Below, one piece after another: positions 36,033 to 45,240 of a stretch of DNA of 64,000 nt. The translations under genes were made by a program, and so were the position numbers. The notes below the pieces were generated by a model. The model was not told where the DNA came from. It searched no databases and saw only the letters and a list, made by a program, of their open reading frames with translations. Origin of the DNA: Bradyrhizobium sp. 190 (GTDB taxonomy: Bacteria > Pseudomonadota > Alphaproteobacteria > Rhizobiales > Xanthobacteraceae); assembly GCF_023073415.1 (NCBI RefSeq), contig NZ_JADPJL010000047.1, forward strand, positions 300,926-364,925, written 5' to 3'. Positions within the stretch are counted from its first letter, which is position 1; the number at the start of each line of letters is the position of its first letter.

Positions 36033-36324
36033 CGTTGTCCCCGTCTGGTTCTGATGTTGTCGCAGTGCGCCGCCGGGCGGCAGCGTGGGATGTTCACCGG
36101 TAAGATGGCACACCAAATACCCCGTAGGTCAACGGCTGCCTGTCAACAATTGGCAGCATCGACGGGGGGCGATGATTTTTGCTTGGGCAGAAACGCGCTG
36201 CGGCGCACATCGCTTTGGCAATCCGGCGGCGTCGGCGCGGCAAAAGCGCGCGGAATCGCGCTCTGCACTGCAAAAAATTTGTTCGCCTGGCGCCAGTGCC
36301 AAGTCCCGGTCAAGCCGGCGTCAG

Positions 36325-37743
36325 TCAGATCCGCGACATGTCCAGCGGCGGCGCGACGCTGTCCGGCAGCGGGCTGACATAGGGAGTGCGGGTGGTGCGC
36401 TTGTTCAGGTCGGCCTTGGCGGCGGCGATCAGGTCCGGTTCCGTCAGCGCCCTGACGCCGAGCCCCGCCATCGCCTTGGCCGCCTGCACCATGGCCTTGT
36501 GGGCGTGCGGGCTCTTGCCCTGCGCCACCACCTGCCAGGTGTGAAAGGGAGTGCCGATGGCAACCGTCGGGGCATGAACCTGCACGGTCGGCACGACCCA
36601 GCTCACGTCGCCGACGTCGGTCGAGCCGATTTGCGGGTTACGCTTGGCGTTAAGCGGCACGATGAAATCGGCCAGCGGCCGGTCGGTCGGATCCATGCCG
36701 ATCGAGTGATAGACGCTCGCGATATCCTTATCCGTCAGCGTGGAGCGGATCCTGGCCGCGAAATCCTTGTCGGTGTCATCGAAATGCGGCGGGCCGAGTT
36801 CCTCCATGATGCGATGAAGCGCCGCCTCGAGCGGGGTGTTCGGCAACAGATTGGAGACGGCGGAAATGATCTTTATCTCCACCCTGGTTTCGGTCATCAG
36901 CGCCGCGCCCTGCGCGATCTTGTGGACCCGCTCGACCAGTTCGTTCATGCCGGGCAGGTCGCGGTCGCGGATCGAATAGCGCACGCGCGCATGGGCCTGC
37001 ACCACGTTGGGGGCGATGCCGCCGGTGTCGAGCAGGGCGTAATGGACACGGGCGTCGCTCGGCATGTGCTCGCGCATGTAGTTGACGCCGACATTCATCA
37101 GCTCGACCGCATCCAGCGCGCTGCGGCCGAGATGCGGCGAGGCGGCGGCATGTGAGGTGCGCCCGGTGAAGATGAAATCGGCGCGCGTGTTGGCGAGCGA
37201 GGGCGTCACCACCACTTCCCAGAAGCTCGACGGGTGCCAGGTGATCGCGATGTCGGCGTCGTCGAAGGCGCCATCACGCACCATGAAGGCCTTCGCCGCG
37301 CCGCCTTCCTCCGCGGGGCAGCCGTAATAGCGCACGCGCCCCGGCACCTTGTGTTCGGCGAGCCAATCCTTCACCGCGGTGGCGGCGAGCAGGGCGGCGG
37401 AGCCGAGCAGATTGTGGCCGCAACCATGGCCATGGCCGCCAGCTTCCAGTGGCCGAGGCTCCGCCACGCCGGCTTCCTGGCTGAGACCGGGTAGCGCGTC
37501 GTACTCGCCCAGAAAGGCGATCACCGGCCCGCCTTCGCCCCATTCACCCATCACCGCGGTGGGAATGCCTGCGACCTGCTCGGTGATGCGGAAACCCTGA
37601 TGGCGCAGCTCGGCCAGATGTTCGGCGGACGAGCGCGCCTCGGTGTAGCAGACCTCGGGCATCGCCCAGACCCGGTCGCTCAAGTCGACGAAGCGCGGCT
37701 TGATGGTGTCGACGCCACGCCAGATGTTACTGCGGTTATCCAT
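36325..37743 (-). CDS. M20 amidohydrolase, AbgB-like
   Basis: A 472-residue M20 metallopeptidase-fold amidohydrolase: GEYDALPGLSQ, the metal block GGHGHGCGHNLLGSA and CPAEEGGAAKAFM, a dimerisation lid near FTGRTSHAAASPHLGRSALD, and the late metal ligand region THPSSF/WHPSSF. Wording matches AbgB (aminobenzoyl-glutamate hydrolase subunit B) and related amidohydrolases. No AbgA subunit is adjacent. It precedes the importer operon by 290 bases in the same direction, so the importer may supply its N-acyl amino-acid or peptide substrate (inference). Confidence 0.87.
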   Translation of the reverse strand: MDNRSNIWRGVDTIKPRFVDLSDRVWAMPEVCYTEARSSAEHLAELRHQGFRITEQVAGIPTAVMGEWGEGGPVIAFLGEYDALPGLSQEAGVAEPRPLEAGGHGHGCGHNLLGSAALLAATAVKDWLAEHKVPGRVRYYGCPAEEGGAAKAFMVRDGAFDDADIAITWHPSSFWEVVVTPSLANTRADFIFTGRTSHAAASPHLGRSALDAVELMNVGVNYMREHMPSDARVHYALLDTGGIAPNVVQAHARVRYSIRDRDLPGMNELVERVHKIAQGAALMTETRVEIKIISAVSNLLPNTPLEAALHRIMEELGPPHFDDTDKDFAARIRSTLTDKDIASVYHSIGMDPTDRPLADFIVPLNAKRNPQIGSTDVGDVSWVVPTVQVHAPTVAIGTPFHTWQVVAQGKSPHAHKAMVQAAKAMAGLGVRALTEPDLIAAAKADLNKRTTRTPYVSPLPDSVAPPLDMSRI

Positions 37744-37952
37744 CGTTCGATTTCCGATCCCAAACGCGATGTGAGCGTGGAATTGTTACCAGCTTCGCCA
37801 AAAGACGCCCAGCGCCGAACGGACAATCAGCCATGCGGCCGGGGCGGGACGCTACCTCAACTAGCGTTTGGGCTGAGCGCGGCTGGAGAAAGGTCGGGCG
37901 ATCGAACGGCCGCCCGACGTAGACGGAAAGGAGATCGGTCAGCCCTTGCGAT

Positions 37953-38060
37953 TTAGAACAAGCCGCTGACAATGAATCCGAAGGTGCAGAGCACCATAAA
38001 AATTGCGCCGACCATAACCCAGGTCGGGGAATCGGGCGGGGGCACGGCATGTGGCTTCAT
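37953..38060 (-). CDS. Tiny single-pass membrane peptide (35 residues)
   Basis: A 35-residue frame, MKPHAVPPPDSPTWVMVGAI then FMVLCTFGFIVSGLF, with a proline-rich start and one hydrophobic helix to the end. The ribosome site is weak. The PDSPTWVM start followed by a single helix looks conserved-type rather than random, but I cannot confirm homologues. Confidence 0.48.
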   Translation of the reverse strand: MKPHAVPPPDSPTWVMVGAIFMVLCTFGFIVSGLF

Positions 38061-38258
38061 GGCAAGCACCAACGACGATCGTGACCGGTCGCGAATCTAA
38101 CTTCGGCTCGCAGGCAAGCCAACCGCCCTTAGGTTGATCTGCTCCAAAAAATCGAACACGCGCTGCTCGGTTCAAAAGGTAACACTGGAACGAAAGCGGG
38201 AGAGACCGGGAGCTTGGGAGATGCGCGGCAATCCGGGCAGATGAGCGAGCGTCGGCTT

Positions 38259-39506
38259 TCACATCACAGCGTTGTGCGGCCGGAACAGCCGGCCTTTCTC
38301 CACCACCAGCACCACGGCGAGCGCGGCCAGTGTGCATAGGAAGAAGCCGGTCGCGAACGGCACCAGCGTGCCGTCGTAATCCTGGCCGATGGTGGCGCCG
38401 ATGCCGATGGCGAGGAGCGTGGTGATCGAGCCGTACAGCGAGGCGGCGGTGCCGGCGATATGGCCCTGCGGCTCCATGGCGAGCGCGGTGAAATTGGCGA
38501 TCATCAAGCCGAACGCAAACATCATCGATACCGAGAGCACCATGAACAGGGGCAGAGGCAGCATCTGCATTTTCGCCGTCACCAGCATGGTTGCGGCAAT
38601 GACCACGAAGCCGATCAGCGCGCTGTGGGATAGCACGCGCATGCCGAGGCGGCCGACGAGGCGGGAATTGACGAACCCGGCGATCGCGGTTCCGACGGCG
38701 ACGCCGGCAAACGCAACCGGAAAATAATGCCCGAGCTGGTAGATGCCGGTGAACACCTGCTGGGAGATGAATACGAAGGCGAACAGCGAACCCAATACGC
38801 CGCCGGCCGCCAGCGCATAACCCAGCGTCTGGCGATGGGTTACGGTCTGGCGGAACGCATCGAACACCGCGCCGATGGCGAGCGACCTCCGTTTGGCGAC
38901 GGGCAACGTCTCCGGCATGCGCAGCGCGCTCCAGACCAGGGCCACCACGCCATACAGCATCAGCACGATGAAGATGCCGCGCCATTGCGTCAGCATCAGC
39001 ACGGCCTGGCCGAATGCCGGGGCGACGACGGGCACGGCAATGAACACCATCATCGCCAGCGACATCACGCTCGCCATGCGCCGGCCGGCGTAGCAGTCGC
39101 GGACGATCGAGGTCGCGATCACACGCGTGGCCGAGGTGCAGACACCCTGCAGCGCGCGCGCCAGCAGCAAGGTTTCAAAAGAAGGAGCCGCGATCGCGAG
39201 CAGGCTGGCGATACAATAGACGGTCATGCCGCCGAGCAGGATCGGCCGCCGCCCGAACCGGTCGGATAGCGGGCCCATCACGAACTGGCCGATGCCGAAG
39301 CCGACCAGAAAGATCGACAGCACCATCTGCGGACGGTTGACTGAGGTGATGTGGAAGGCGGACGCGATATCCGGCAGCGCCGGCAGCATCATGTCCATCG
39401 CCAGCGGATTCAGCGCCATGATCGAGGCGATCACGATCACGAATTCGGGGAAGCCCATCGGGCGGTGGCCTGAAGCGGCCAGGGCATCGGCACTGGTATC
39501 GGACAA
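38259..39506 (-). CDS. MFS transporter, Bcr/CflA drug-resistance family
   Basis: A 415-residue, twelve-helix major facilitator. GQFVMGPLSDRFGRRPILLG is the loop 2-3 motif A, and RALQGVCTSATRVIATSIVR matches the motif in helices 4-5 of Bcr/CflA drug/proton antiporters. The frame has an in-frame TAG immediately before a TTG with an AAGGA site seven bases upstream, so TTG is the probable start; the first in-frame ATG is 16 codons later. It is divergent from hemC. Substrate unknown; efflux of small drugs or metabolites is the family role. Confidence 0.9.
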   Translation of the reverse strand: MSDTSADALAASGHRPMGFPEFVIVIASIMALNPLAMDMMLPALPDIASAFHITSVNRPQMVLSIFLVGFGIGQFVMGPLSDRFGRRPILLGGMTVYCIASLLAIAAPSFETLLLARALQGVCTSATRVIATSIVRDCYAGRRMASVMSLAMMVFIAVPVVAPAFGQAVLMLTQWRGIFIVLMLYGVVALVWSALRMPETLPVAKRRSLAIGAVFDAFRQTVTHRQTLGYALAAGGVLGSLFAFVFISQQVFTGIYQLGHYFPVAFAGVAVGTAIAGFVNSRLVGRLGMRVLSHSALIGFVVIAATMLVTAKMQMLPLPLFMVLSVSMMFAFGLMIANFTALAMEPQGHIAGTAASLYGSITTLLAIGIGATIGQDYDGTLVPFATGFFLCTLAALAVVLVVEKGRLFRPHNAVM

Positions 39507-39728
39507 CTAAAAATCCTTTTTCAGGCGGCACCTTATGGACTTTGGTGCGCTGCACAAATAACGTTTTCGGCATGGCAGACCATCGGCCAGCGGGGCTTGA
39601 AGCAGGCCACGTCGGTCAGGCCGGAAGGACTCGCTCGGGCGGCAGGCCAAAGACGTTGTTCTGGTGGGCGGCTTGTTCTATCCCCTAGGCATGAATCAAC
39701 AGCCTGATCGCGTTCGAACGGAGACCTT

Positions 39729-40718
39729 GTGTCGGGACAGACCTTGAAGATCGGCACGCGCAAGAGCGCGATGGCGCTGGCGCAGACGGAAGGGATCGCG
39801 CGGCTGTTGCGCGCGGCCGATCCCGCGCTCGACGTCGAGATCGTCAAGTTCGAAACCCGCGGCGACCAGGACCAGACCAGCAAGCTGCTGCGCCATGGCG
39901 GCAAGGGCGGCGCCTTCGTAGCCGAAATTCGCGAAGCGATGCGCGCACGCCAATTGCAGGCGGCGATGCATTCGCTGAAGGACGTTCCCGGCAACGAGGA
40001 GACGCCCGGCCTGATCATTGCAGCGACCCTGCCGCGCGACGCCGCCAACGACGCGCTGGTGCTGCGTCCCGGCCTTTCGCTGGATGCGTTTCGCGCTTCG
40101 CAAGGCAAGGGTTTCAAGATCGGCACCAATGCGGTGCGCCGCGCGGCCTATCTGCGCCGGCTGTTTCCGGAAGTGACGGTGATCCATTATCGCGGCGCGG
40201 CTGACACTCGCGTGGCAAAACTCGATCGCGGCGACAAGCAGCGGCTGCCCGACGGCGGCGAGGTAGGGCCTGCGGACGCGCTTGTCATGGCGCGGTCGGG
40301 GCTCGAGCGGATCGGAATGACCTCGCGCATCGTTCATGATTTCTCGGTTCGCGAGATGCTGCCGGCGGTGGGGCAGGGCATCGTCGCGGTCGAATGCGTC
40401 GAGAACGACTGGCTCACGCGCGGCCGCCTCGCCAAGATCGAGGACGCCGCGTCGCGCCTCTGTGCCGAGGCCGAGCGCGAGGTGCTGTGGGTGTTGAACG
40501 GCCATTGCAACTCGCCGATCGCCGGCCACGCCACGCTGGCGGGCGGCGAGATGACGCTAACCGCAGCGGTGCTGGATGAAACCGGTGACCGCTTCATCGA
40601 GGTGTCGCGGCATGGCGCTGCAGACCGGCCCCGCGAACTTGGCCGCGCCGTCGGACTGGAGTTGTTGGACGAGGGCGCAGCCGAGATTATTGCGCGCACA
40701 CGGCCGGACGAACATTAG
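39729..40718 (+). CDS. hemC: Hydroxymethylbilane synthase, divergent
   Basis: A 329-residue porphobilinogen deaminase-family protein. Cys260 in NGHCNSPIAGH is the dipyrromethane attachment residue, Asp85 lies in HSLKDVP, Arg137/Arg138 in GTNAVRR, Arg155 and Arg161 in RGAADTR, and PAVGQG follows. The family normally reads GTSSLRR and RGN(V/L)xTRL, so two substrate-binding segments are altered here. It would polymerise four porphobilinogens to hydroxymethylbilane if active. No other heme gene is adjacent. The start is a GTG with GGAG five bases before it. It may be a second, specialised copy. Confidence 0.86.
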   Translation: MSGQTLKIGTRKSAMALAQTEGIARLLRAADPALDVEIVKFETRGDQDQTSKLLRHGGKGGAFVAEIREAMRARQLQAAMHSLKDVPGNEETPGLIIAATLPRDAANDALVLRPGLSLDAFRASQGKGFKIGTNAVRRAAYLRRLFPEVTVIHYRGAADTRVAKLDRGDKQRLPDGGEVGPADALVMARSGLERIGMTSRIVHDFSVREMLPAVGQGIVAVECVENDWLTRGRLAKIEDAASRLCAEAEREVLWVLNGHCNSPIAGHATLAGGEMTLTAAVLDETGDRFIEVSRHGAADRPRELGRAVGLELLDEGAAEIIARTRPDEH

Positions 40719-40904
40719 GGCGCGTACCCAATAAATCGAGCTTGATTGCTGCTCGATGTCCGATATGCGCGCGATAGCGGACCAAATTCCGCATCGCTGC
40801 GGAACGACGCTAAGTGCCCCGCCAAACTGAAGCGGCCTCAGTTTAGTGCTCCCTCGTCCTTGCCATACAGCACCCATCCGACCGGCGCAGCGTGCGTGCG
40901 ACCA

Positions 40905-41507
40905 CTATGCTGCCAGAAACGGTATCTCGATCGCCAGTGTATAGCCGTTGACCATCAGCAGGCCGCCCGCGGCACCGACGATGCCGCCGACGATCGCAAG
41001 CCAGGGTAGCGTCGCGACGATCGAGACCGAGATCAGCACGATGGCGATCTGCAGAAGCGCTTCGGCATAGTCGAAGTAGGGATCCTGCTTCAGCGCATGG
41101 TCGCGCCTGCTCTCGTAGTCCTTGGCCCGCACCATCAATTCCTTCTTGCCCTCCTGCGTCTCGGGCTCGGACTCGTAGCGTGCCGCCGTCTTGCGATAGG
41201 CCTCCGCTTTTGCCTTCAGGGCCGTCCTGGCCTCGGCGTTGAGGCTTCCGTCCTGCAGGAACGCCAGTTCGATCGCGTCGGCCGCGAGGTTGTAGTCGGT
41301 CTGGCGGATGTTCTTGGCCTGGTAGAAGGCATACTGGTTCGCGGCATAGATGTTGTTGTTGGTCGCCTCCTTGTCGGCGTTGGCGCCGCCAAGCCCGGTG
41401 ATGGCCAGCAGCATCGCCAGAATGGCGATGCTGACCGCCGCGCGCTGCTTGAAGCGGTCGTTCTCTTTCTCCTGATCCATCATGTCGGCGGCGTCTTCGG
41501 CTTTCAT
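40905..41507 (-). CDS. DUF4337 family membrane protein
   Basis: A 200-residue protein starting MKAEDAADMMDQEKENDRFK. A membrane segment near 27-45 (AAVSIAILAMLLAITGLGG) precedes the conserved NNNIYAANQYAFYQAKNIRQ block of DUF4337. A charged helical part with Lys/Glu then leads to two C-terminal membrane segments. GAGGAG before the ATG at 41507 fixes the start; a longer frame upstream is not translated in the same composition. The family has no assigned role. Confidence 0.85.
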   Translation of the reverse strand: MKAEDAADMMDQEKENDRFKQRAAVSIAILAMLLAITGLGGANADKEATNNNIYAANQYAFYQAKNIRQTDYNLAADAIELAFLQDGSLNAEARTALKAKAEAYRKTAARYESEPETQEGKKELMVRAKDYESRRDHALKQDPYFDYAEALLQIAIVLISVSIVATLPWLAIVGGIVGAAGGLLMVNGYTLAIEIPFLAA

Positions 41508-41908
41508 CGATCTGCTCCTCCTCGCCCCTAAAGGGTAGGGCACGATAAACAACGGCGTTATGTCACCATCGCGACGCACGAGCACGTTGATTTGTTCCGC
41601 AGAATGCGGCAGGCGCGATCGGTCATACGAAGGGATCGGCAATTCCCACGCAGCGATCAAGGTTTACGCAAACCTTCGGATGCTTCAGTTCAAGCGTCAC
41701 AGGAACGACGCGCCTTTACGGGAGAGAAGTCGACCAAAATGAGGTCGAAACAGGCCAGCCACAAGGCCAATACAAACGGTCCGCTTCGAGTCATTCGCTA
41801 CCCAGCGATCCAGCGGCAAGTCCAGCCATGTCCGCTGCGACGCCGAGAGCGGAAGTCAATTCGGAACGTTGGCGGTCACGCCACGGGGCGTTGCGGGGCG
41901 TGTCTGCA
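41508..41908. other. 401-base stretch without a supported gene
   Basis: No ribosome site, coding signal or clean hairpin is seen. A segment around 41780-41860 (cggtccgcttcgagtcattc and neighbours) resembles remnants of an intergenic repeat I half-remember from Rhizobiales, but I could not define boundaries. Overlapping frames of 60-110 codons in several phases are rich in Arg and Ser and look non-coding. Confidence 0.4.
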
Positions 41909-42385
41909 TCATTCACTCGCGTGAAAGGTCAACTCGGCAATGCGACGGTCGGCGCGACGGAGTCGCCGGCAAAGTTCGCGGTTGATATTCTGCATCACGA
42001 TTACATAGGCGTGAATGTCGGCCTTGTAGTACGTGTAGAGGTTTCGGGCCGTGAGCTCGTACAGCACGGTTGCGCTCTCCGCGACGACGGTGGCTGACCG
42101 GTTCTGCATTTCGATGAGCGTCATTTCGCCGAAGAAATCGCCGACCTCGAGATTCGACATCCGAATGGAGCGCCCGGAATCACCGAGCTTGCTCACCACG
42201 AGATCGCCCGAGTGAACAATGAACATGGAGCGCCCCGGTTCTCCTTCTGCGACGATCGTGGCGCCGGCGTCGAAGCGGCGCTCGACCAGCATTGAGGCCA
42301 GGAGATCAAGGCTTGCGTCCGAGAGGCCACCGAAGAAAGGTGTGGCGCGCAAAAATGCTTTCAGATCGGGCGAGCTGACAGCCAT
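41909..42385 (-). CDS. Cyclic nucleotide-binding domain protein
   Basis: A 158-residue protein made of one cNMP-binding beta barrel: VAEGEPGRSMFIVHSGDLVV, then GDFFGEMTLIEMQNRSATVV with the FGE and the Arg-Ser/Thr-Ala phosphate-binding pair, and a C-terminal helix with HAYVIVMQNINRELCRRLRR. It has no DNA-binding helix-turn-helix, so it is not a Crp-type regulator; it could be a regulatory subunit acting on a partner protein. It follows the SulP transporter gene after 114 bases in the same direction, an arrangement that suggests control of that transporter (inference). Confidence 0.86.
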   Translation of the reverse strand: MAVSSPDLKAFLRATPFFGGLSDASLDLLASMLVERRFDAGATIVAEGEPGRSMFIVHSGDLVVSKLGDSGRSIRMSNLEVGDFFGEMTLIEMQNRSATVVAESATVLYELTARNLYTYYKADIHAYVIVMQNINRELCRRLRRADRRIAELTFHASE

Positions 42386-42499
42386 CGATCCAATATACCC
42401 TCGCTCCCGGAAGCGGCAAGTTCGGAACCTGCTTTCGCGGCCGCGCGGTTGCTGGCCTCCTTCAAGGATCCGTCAGGCGACGTGTTCCAGCCCGGCATG

Positions 42500-44227
42500 T
42501 TACTTCCCGAGTTTGACCTGGTCCTCCCAGTCCTCCCACTTTACGTCATGGGTTTCCAGGTAACTGGAAACGGCTGCGCCGATGGTCGGGAAGAAATATT
42601 GCTCGCCAAGCTGCGAGAACAATCCAAATCGCTTCAGCTTGTCCTTTACCGGATCTTTCAGTTCGGCAAAGCATAAGTCGATACCCTGCGCGTGCAACGT
42701 CTCGTCCAATTCGGCGACTGTATCGCCGGCGGAGACGTCCACGCTGGTGACAGGCTCCGCCGCAACGACCAGCCAGCGTACCGGCGTCGGCGATTTCGCC
42801 ACGGCGTCCAGTACGCGCTCCTTGAAGAATTCAGCGTTGGCGAAGAAGAGGGGCGCATCCCACCGAAACAGGACCAGCCCGGGGATTTGGCGTGCATCCG
42901 GATATCTTGTGATGTCGTGATAACCTTTGACGCCATGGGCGCGACCCAACACGGTGGAGTGTGGGCGCCAGCCGTCCCACAGGAATTCGATAATGGCGAT
43001 TGCGATTGCGAGCCCAATTCCCGGAATCACTCCGAATACGGCCACGCCGACAAAGCAGACCATCGACAGCCAGAACTCCCACTGCTGAATCCGATAGATT
43101 CGTTTGAGGTCGGTGACCTCAAACAAGCCGATCGCGGCGGCGATGACGACGGCCGCCAATGCAGCGGAGGGCAAATGCTGAAGCAGGTTTGGTGCCACCA
43201 GCAGAAGGGTGGCGATGGCAAGCGCGCCGACGACGCTGGTTAACTGGGTATGGGCGCCGGCGGCTTCGGCAACCGGAGTACGCGAAGAGCTGCTGCTGAT
43301 CGGGAAACCTTGAAAAAAGCCGGTTGCCAGATTGGCGGCGCCAAGCCCCACCATCTCCTGGTTGGGATCGACATGAGTGCCCAATCGTGCGGCATAGGAA
43401 CGCGAAAGGACGCTGGTGTCCGCAAACGAAACCAGGGCAATGGCGCAGCCGCCGACCAGTACCGGGACGATGTCGCCGTAGGTGATCCAGGGGATTGCGA
43501 AACCCGGCAATCCCTCTGGAAGGGGACCAATGACCGCCACGCCGTAACGGGTCCCAAGATCAAGCGCGCCGACGACGGCGGTCGCCGCAACCACCGCAAT
43601 CAGAATGCCTGGCAGCCGCTTGTTGTTCTGGAGCAGCAAGATGACCATCAGCGTGCCGAGCCCGATCCCGAAGGCGACCCAGTTTGTCTTTCCTTCAAGG
43701 ATCGCATCGGCGATCGCCCACAGGCTCCGCAGGGGTCCTTCGCCCTTGATCGAGAAACCGAAGAGGTTTGGCAGTTGGCTGATCAGAACGGTCAATGCAA
43801 TTCCGTTCATATAGCCGTACCGTATCGGTTTGGAGAGCAGCTCGGTGACAAAACCCAGGCGCCCGATACCGGCTAGAATGCATACCGTTCCTGAAACGAT
43901 CGCCATCATGGCAGCGAGCGTTGCGGCGCGAAGAGGATCGCCACCAGACAGCGGAACGACAACGCCGAGGATGACAGCCGCCAGCGCCGAGTCCGGTCCG
44001 AGCACGAGGATGCGGCTGGGGCCGAACAGCGCGTAGACCAACAGCGGTACGATCGTTGCGTACAGACCGTAGATGCCAGGCAAGCCCGATGCTACCGCGT
44101 AGGCAATTCCAACCGGGACCAGCATGGCCGCCAGCACGAGTCCAGCGACGATATCGTGCGGAAGCCACGCCGCCTCATATCGACGCAGCGTTTCGATGCC
44201 CGGCAGCCAATGCATCCGATACTTCAT
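42500..44227 (-). CDS. SulP family anion transporter with STAS domain
   Basis: A 575-residue SLC26/SulP protein. The N-terminal Sulfate_transp region holds LVPVGIAYAVASGLPGIYGL, and the membrane domain runs to about residue 425. A cytoplasmic STAS domain follows (GLVLFRWDAPLFFANAEFFK, then CFAELKDPVKDKLKRFGL). It probably moves sulfate, bicarbonate or a dicarboxylate. It follows the PPK2 gene after 42 bases and precedes a cNMP-domain gene, so these may form one unit. Confidence 0.92.
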   Translation of the reverse strand: MKYRMHWLPGIETLRRYEAAWLPHDIVAGLVLAAMLVPVGIAYAVASGLPGIYGLYATIVPLLVYALFGPSRILVLGPDSALAAVILGVVVPLSGGDPLRAATLAAMMAIVSGTVCILAGIGRLGFVTELLSKPIRYGYMNGIALTVLISQLPNLFGFSIKGEGPLRSLWAIADAILEGKTNWVAFGIGLGTLMVILLLQNNKRLPGILIAVVAATAVVGALDLGTRYGVAVIGPLPEGLPGFAIPWITYGDIVPVLVGGCAIALVSFADTSVLSRSYAARLGTHVDPNQEMVGLGAANLATGFFQGFPISSSSSRTPVAEAAGAHTQLTSVVGALAIATLLLVAPNLLQHLPSAALAAVVIAAAIGLFEVTDLKRIYRIQQWEFWLSMVCFVGVAVFGVIPGIGLAIAIAIIEFLWDGWRPHSTVLGRAHGVKGYHDITRYPDARQIPGLVLFRWDAPLFFANAEFFKERVLDAVAKSPTPVRWLVVAAEPVTSVDVSAGDTVAELDETLHAQGIDLCFAELKDPVKDKLKRFGLFSQLGEQYFFPTIGAAVSSYLETHDVKWEDWEDQVKLGK

Positions 44228-44269
44228 TGGCGGTCACTTCCAGACCTGACCAGACAGCGCGCCGAAACG

Positions 44270-45103
44270 TCAGTAGCGGCCGGGAATCGGCTCGCCGGCG
44301 CCCAGACCCACGGTAGCATTCTTAGGCTGCCGCTGCGCCTTGGGAATCTTCGGCAAGTCTACGTCGACCTTCTTGTATGGGATGCTGTCGAGCAGATGCC
44401 GGATCAGGTTCAGCCGGGCGCGACGCTTGTTGTCAGCGGGGACGATGTACCAGGGCGACCACGACGTATGGGTGGCCTTGATCATGCGCTGGTAGGCGGT
44501 CGTGTAGTCCCACCAGCGCCGCACCGATTCAGTGTCCATCGGACTGAGCTTCCAGTGTTTCACCGGGTCTTTGATCCTCGCCTCAAACCGGCGACGTTGC
44601 TCGTCCTGGCTTACGTCGAGAAAGTATTTGCGCAGGATGATGCCGTTGTTGACGATCATCTCCCGCTCGACCACGGGGACCATCGCCAAGAACCGCTCGT
44701 AGTCTTCATCGGTGACGAAGTCCATCACCCGCTCGACGCCGGCTCGATTGTACCACGAGCGGTCGAAGAGGACGATCTCGCCCGCTGCCGGAAAATGCGC
44801 GATGTAGCGCTGAATGAAGAGTTGGGTCTTCTCGCGGTCGGACGGGACGGGCAGTGCCACGTGGCGGTAGACGCGCGGGCTGGTCCGCGCTGTGATCCGG
44901 CTGATCACGCCGCCTTTGCCTGCGGTGTCCCGGCCCTCGAAGACCACGATGATGCGTGCCCCCTTGTCTTTGACCCAGGTCTGCAGCCGGGTCAGTTCGA
45001 CCTGAAGCTTCGCGAGCTCCTTCTCAAATTCCTTGCGGCTCACCTTGCCAGGCTCGGCCGGCGCCTCAACTACCTCGCCCTTCTTCGGCTTTTCCTTCAA
45101 CAT
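44270..45103 (-). CDS. ppk2: Polyphosphate kinase 2 family protein
   Basis: A 277-residue PPK2 protein: Walker A GRDTAGKGG (57-65), Walker B/lid FDRSWYNRAG (113-122), RYIAHFPAAGEIVLFDRSW, and SPMDTESVRRWWDYTTAYQR in the C-terminal half. It transfers phosphate between polyphosphate and nucleotides. An N-terminal helical and charged tail (about 1-45) precedes the kinase domain. The ATG at 45103 has GGAGG upstream; a longer frame starting farther upstream is spurious. It lies 42 bases before the SulP gene on the same strand. Confidence 0.93.
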   Translation of the reverse strand: MLKEKPKKGEVVEAPAEPGKVSRKEFEKELAKLQVELTRLQTWVKDKGARIIVVFEGRDTAGKGGVISRITARTSPRVYRHVALPVPSDREKTQLFIQRYIAHFPAAGEIVLFDRSWYNRAGVERVMDFVTDEDYERFLAMVPVVEREMIVNNGIILRKYFLDVSQDEQRRRFEARIKDPVKHWKLSPMDTESVRRWWDYTTAYQRMIKATHTSWSPWYIVPADNKRRARLNLIRHLLDSIPYKKVDVDLPKIPKAQRQPKNATVGLGAGEPIPGRY

Positions 45104-45240
45104 CTGGCAGCCTCCCGGGCTACTACTGAACTGTTCGGTCGTGTTACACGCACCGCAGGACGATCCTGATACCGGACGGGAGCAGAGCGCCGCGTTGTTT
45201 TGTTGACCTAGATCAAAGGACCTTCGCAATGGGGCTTTGA

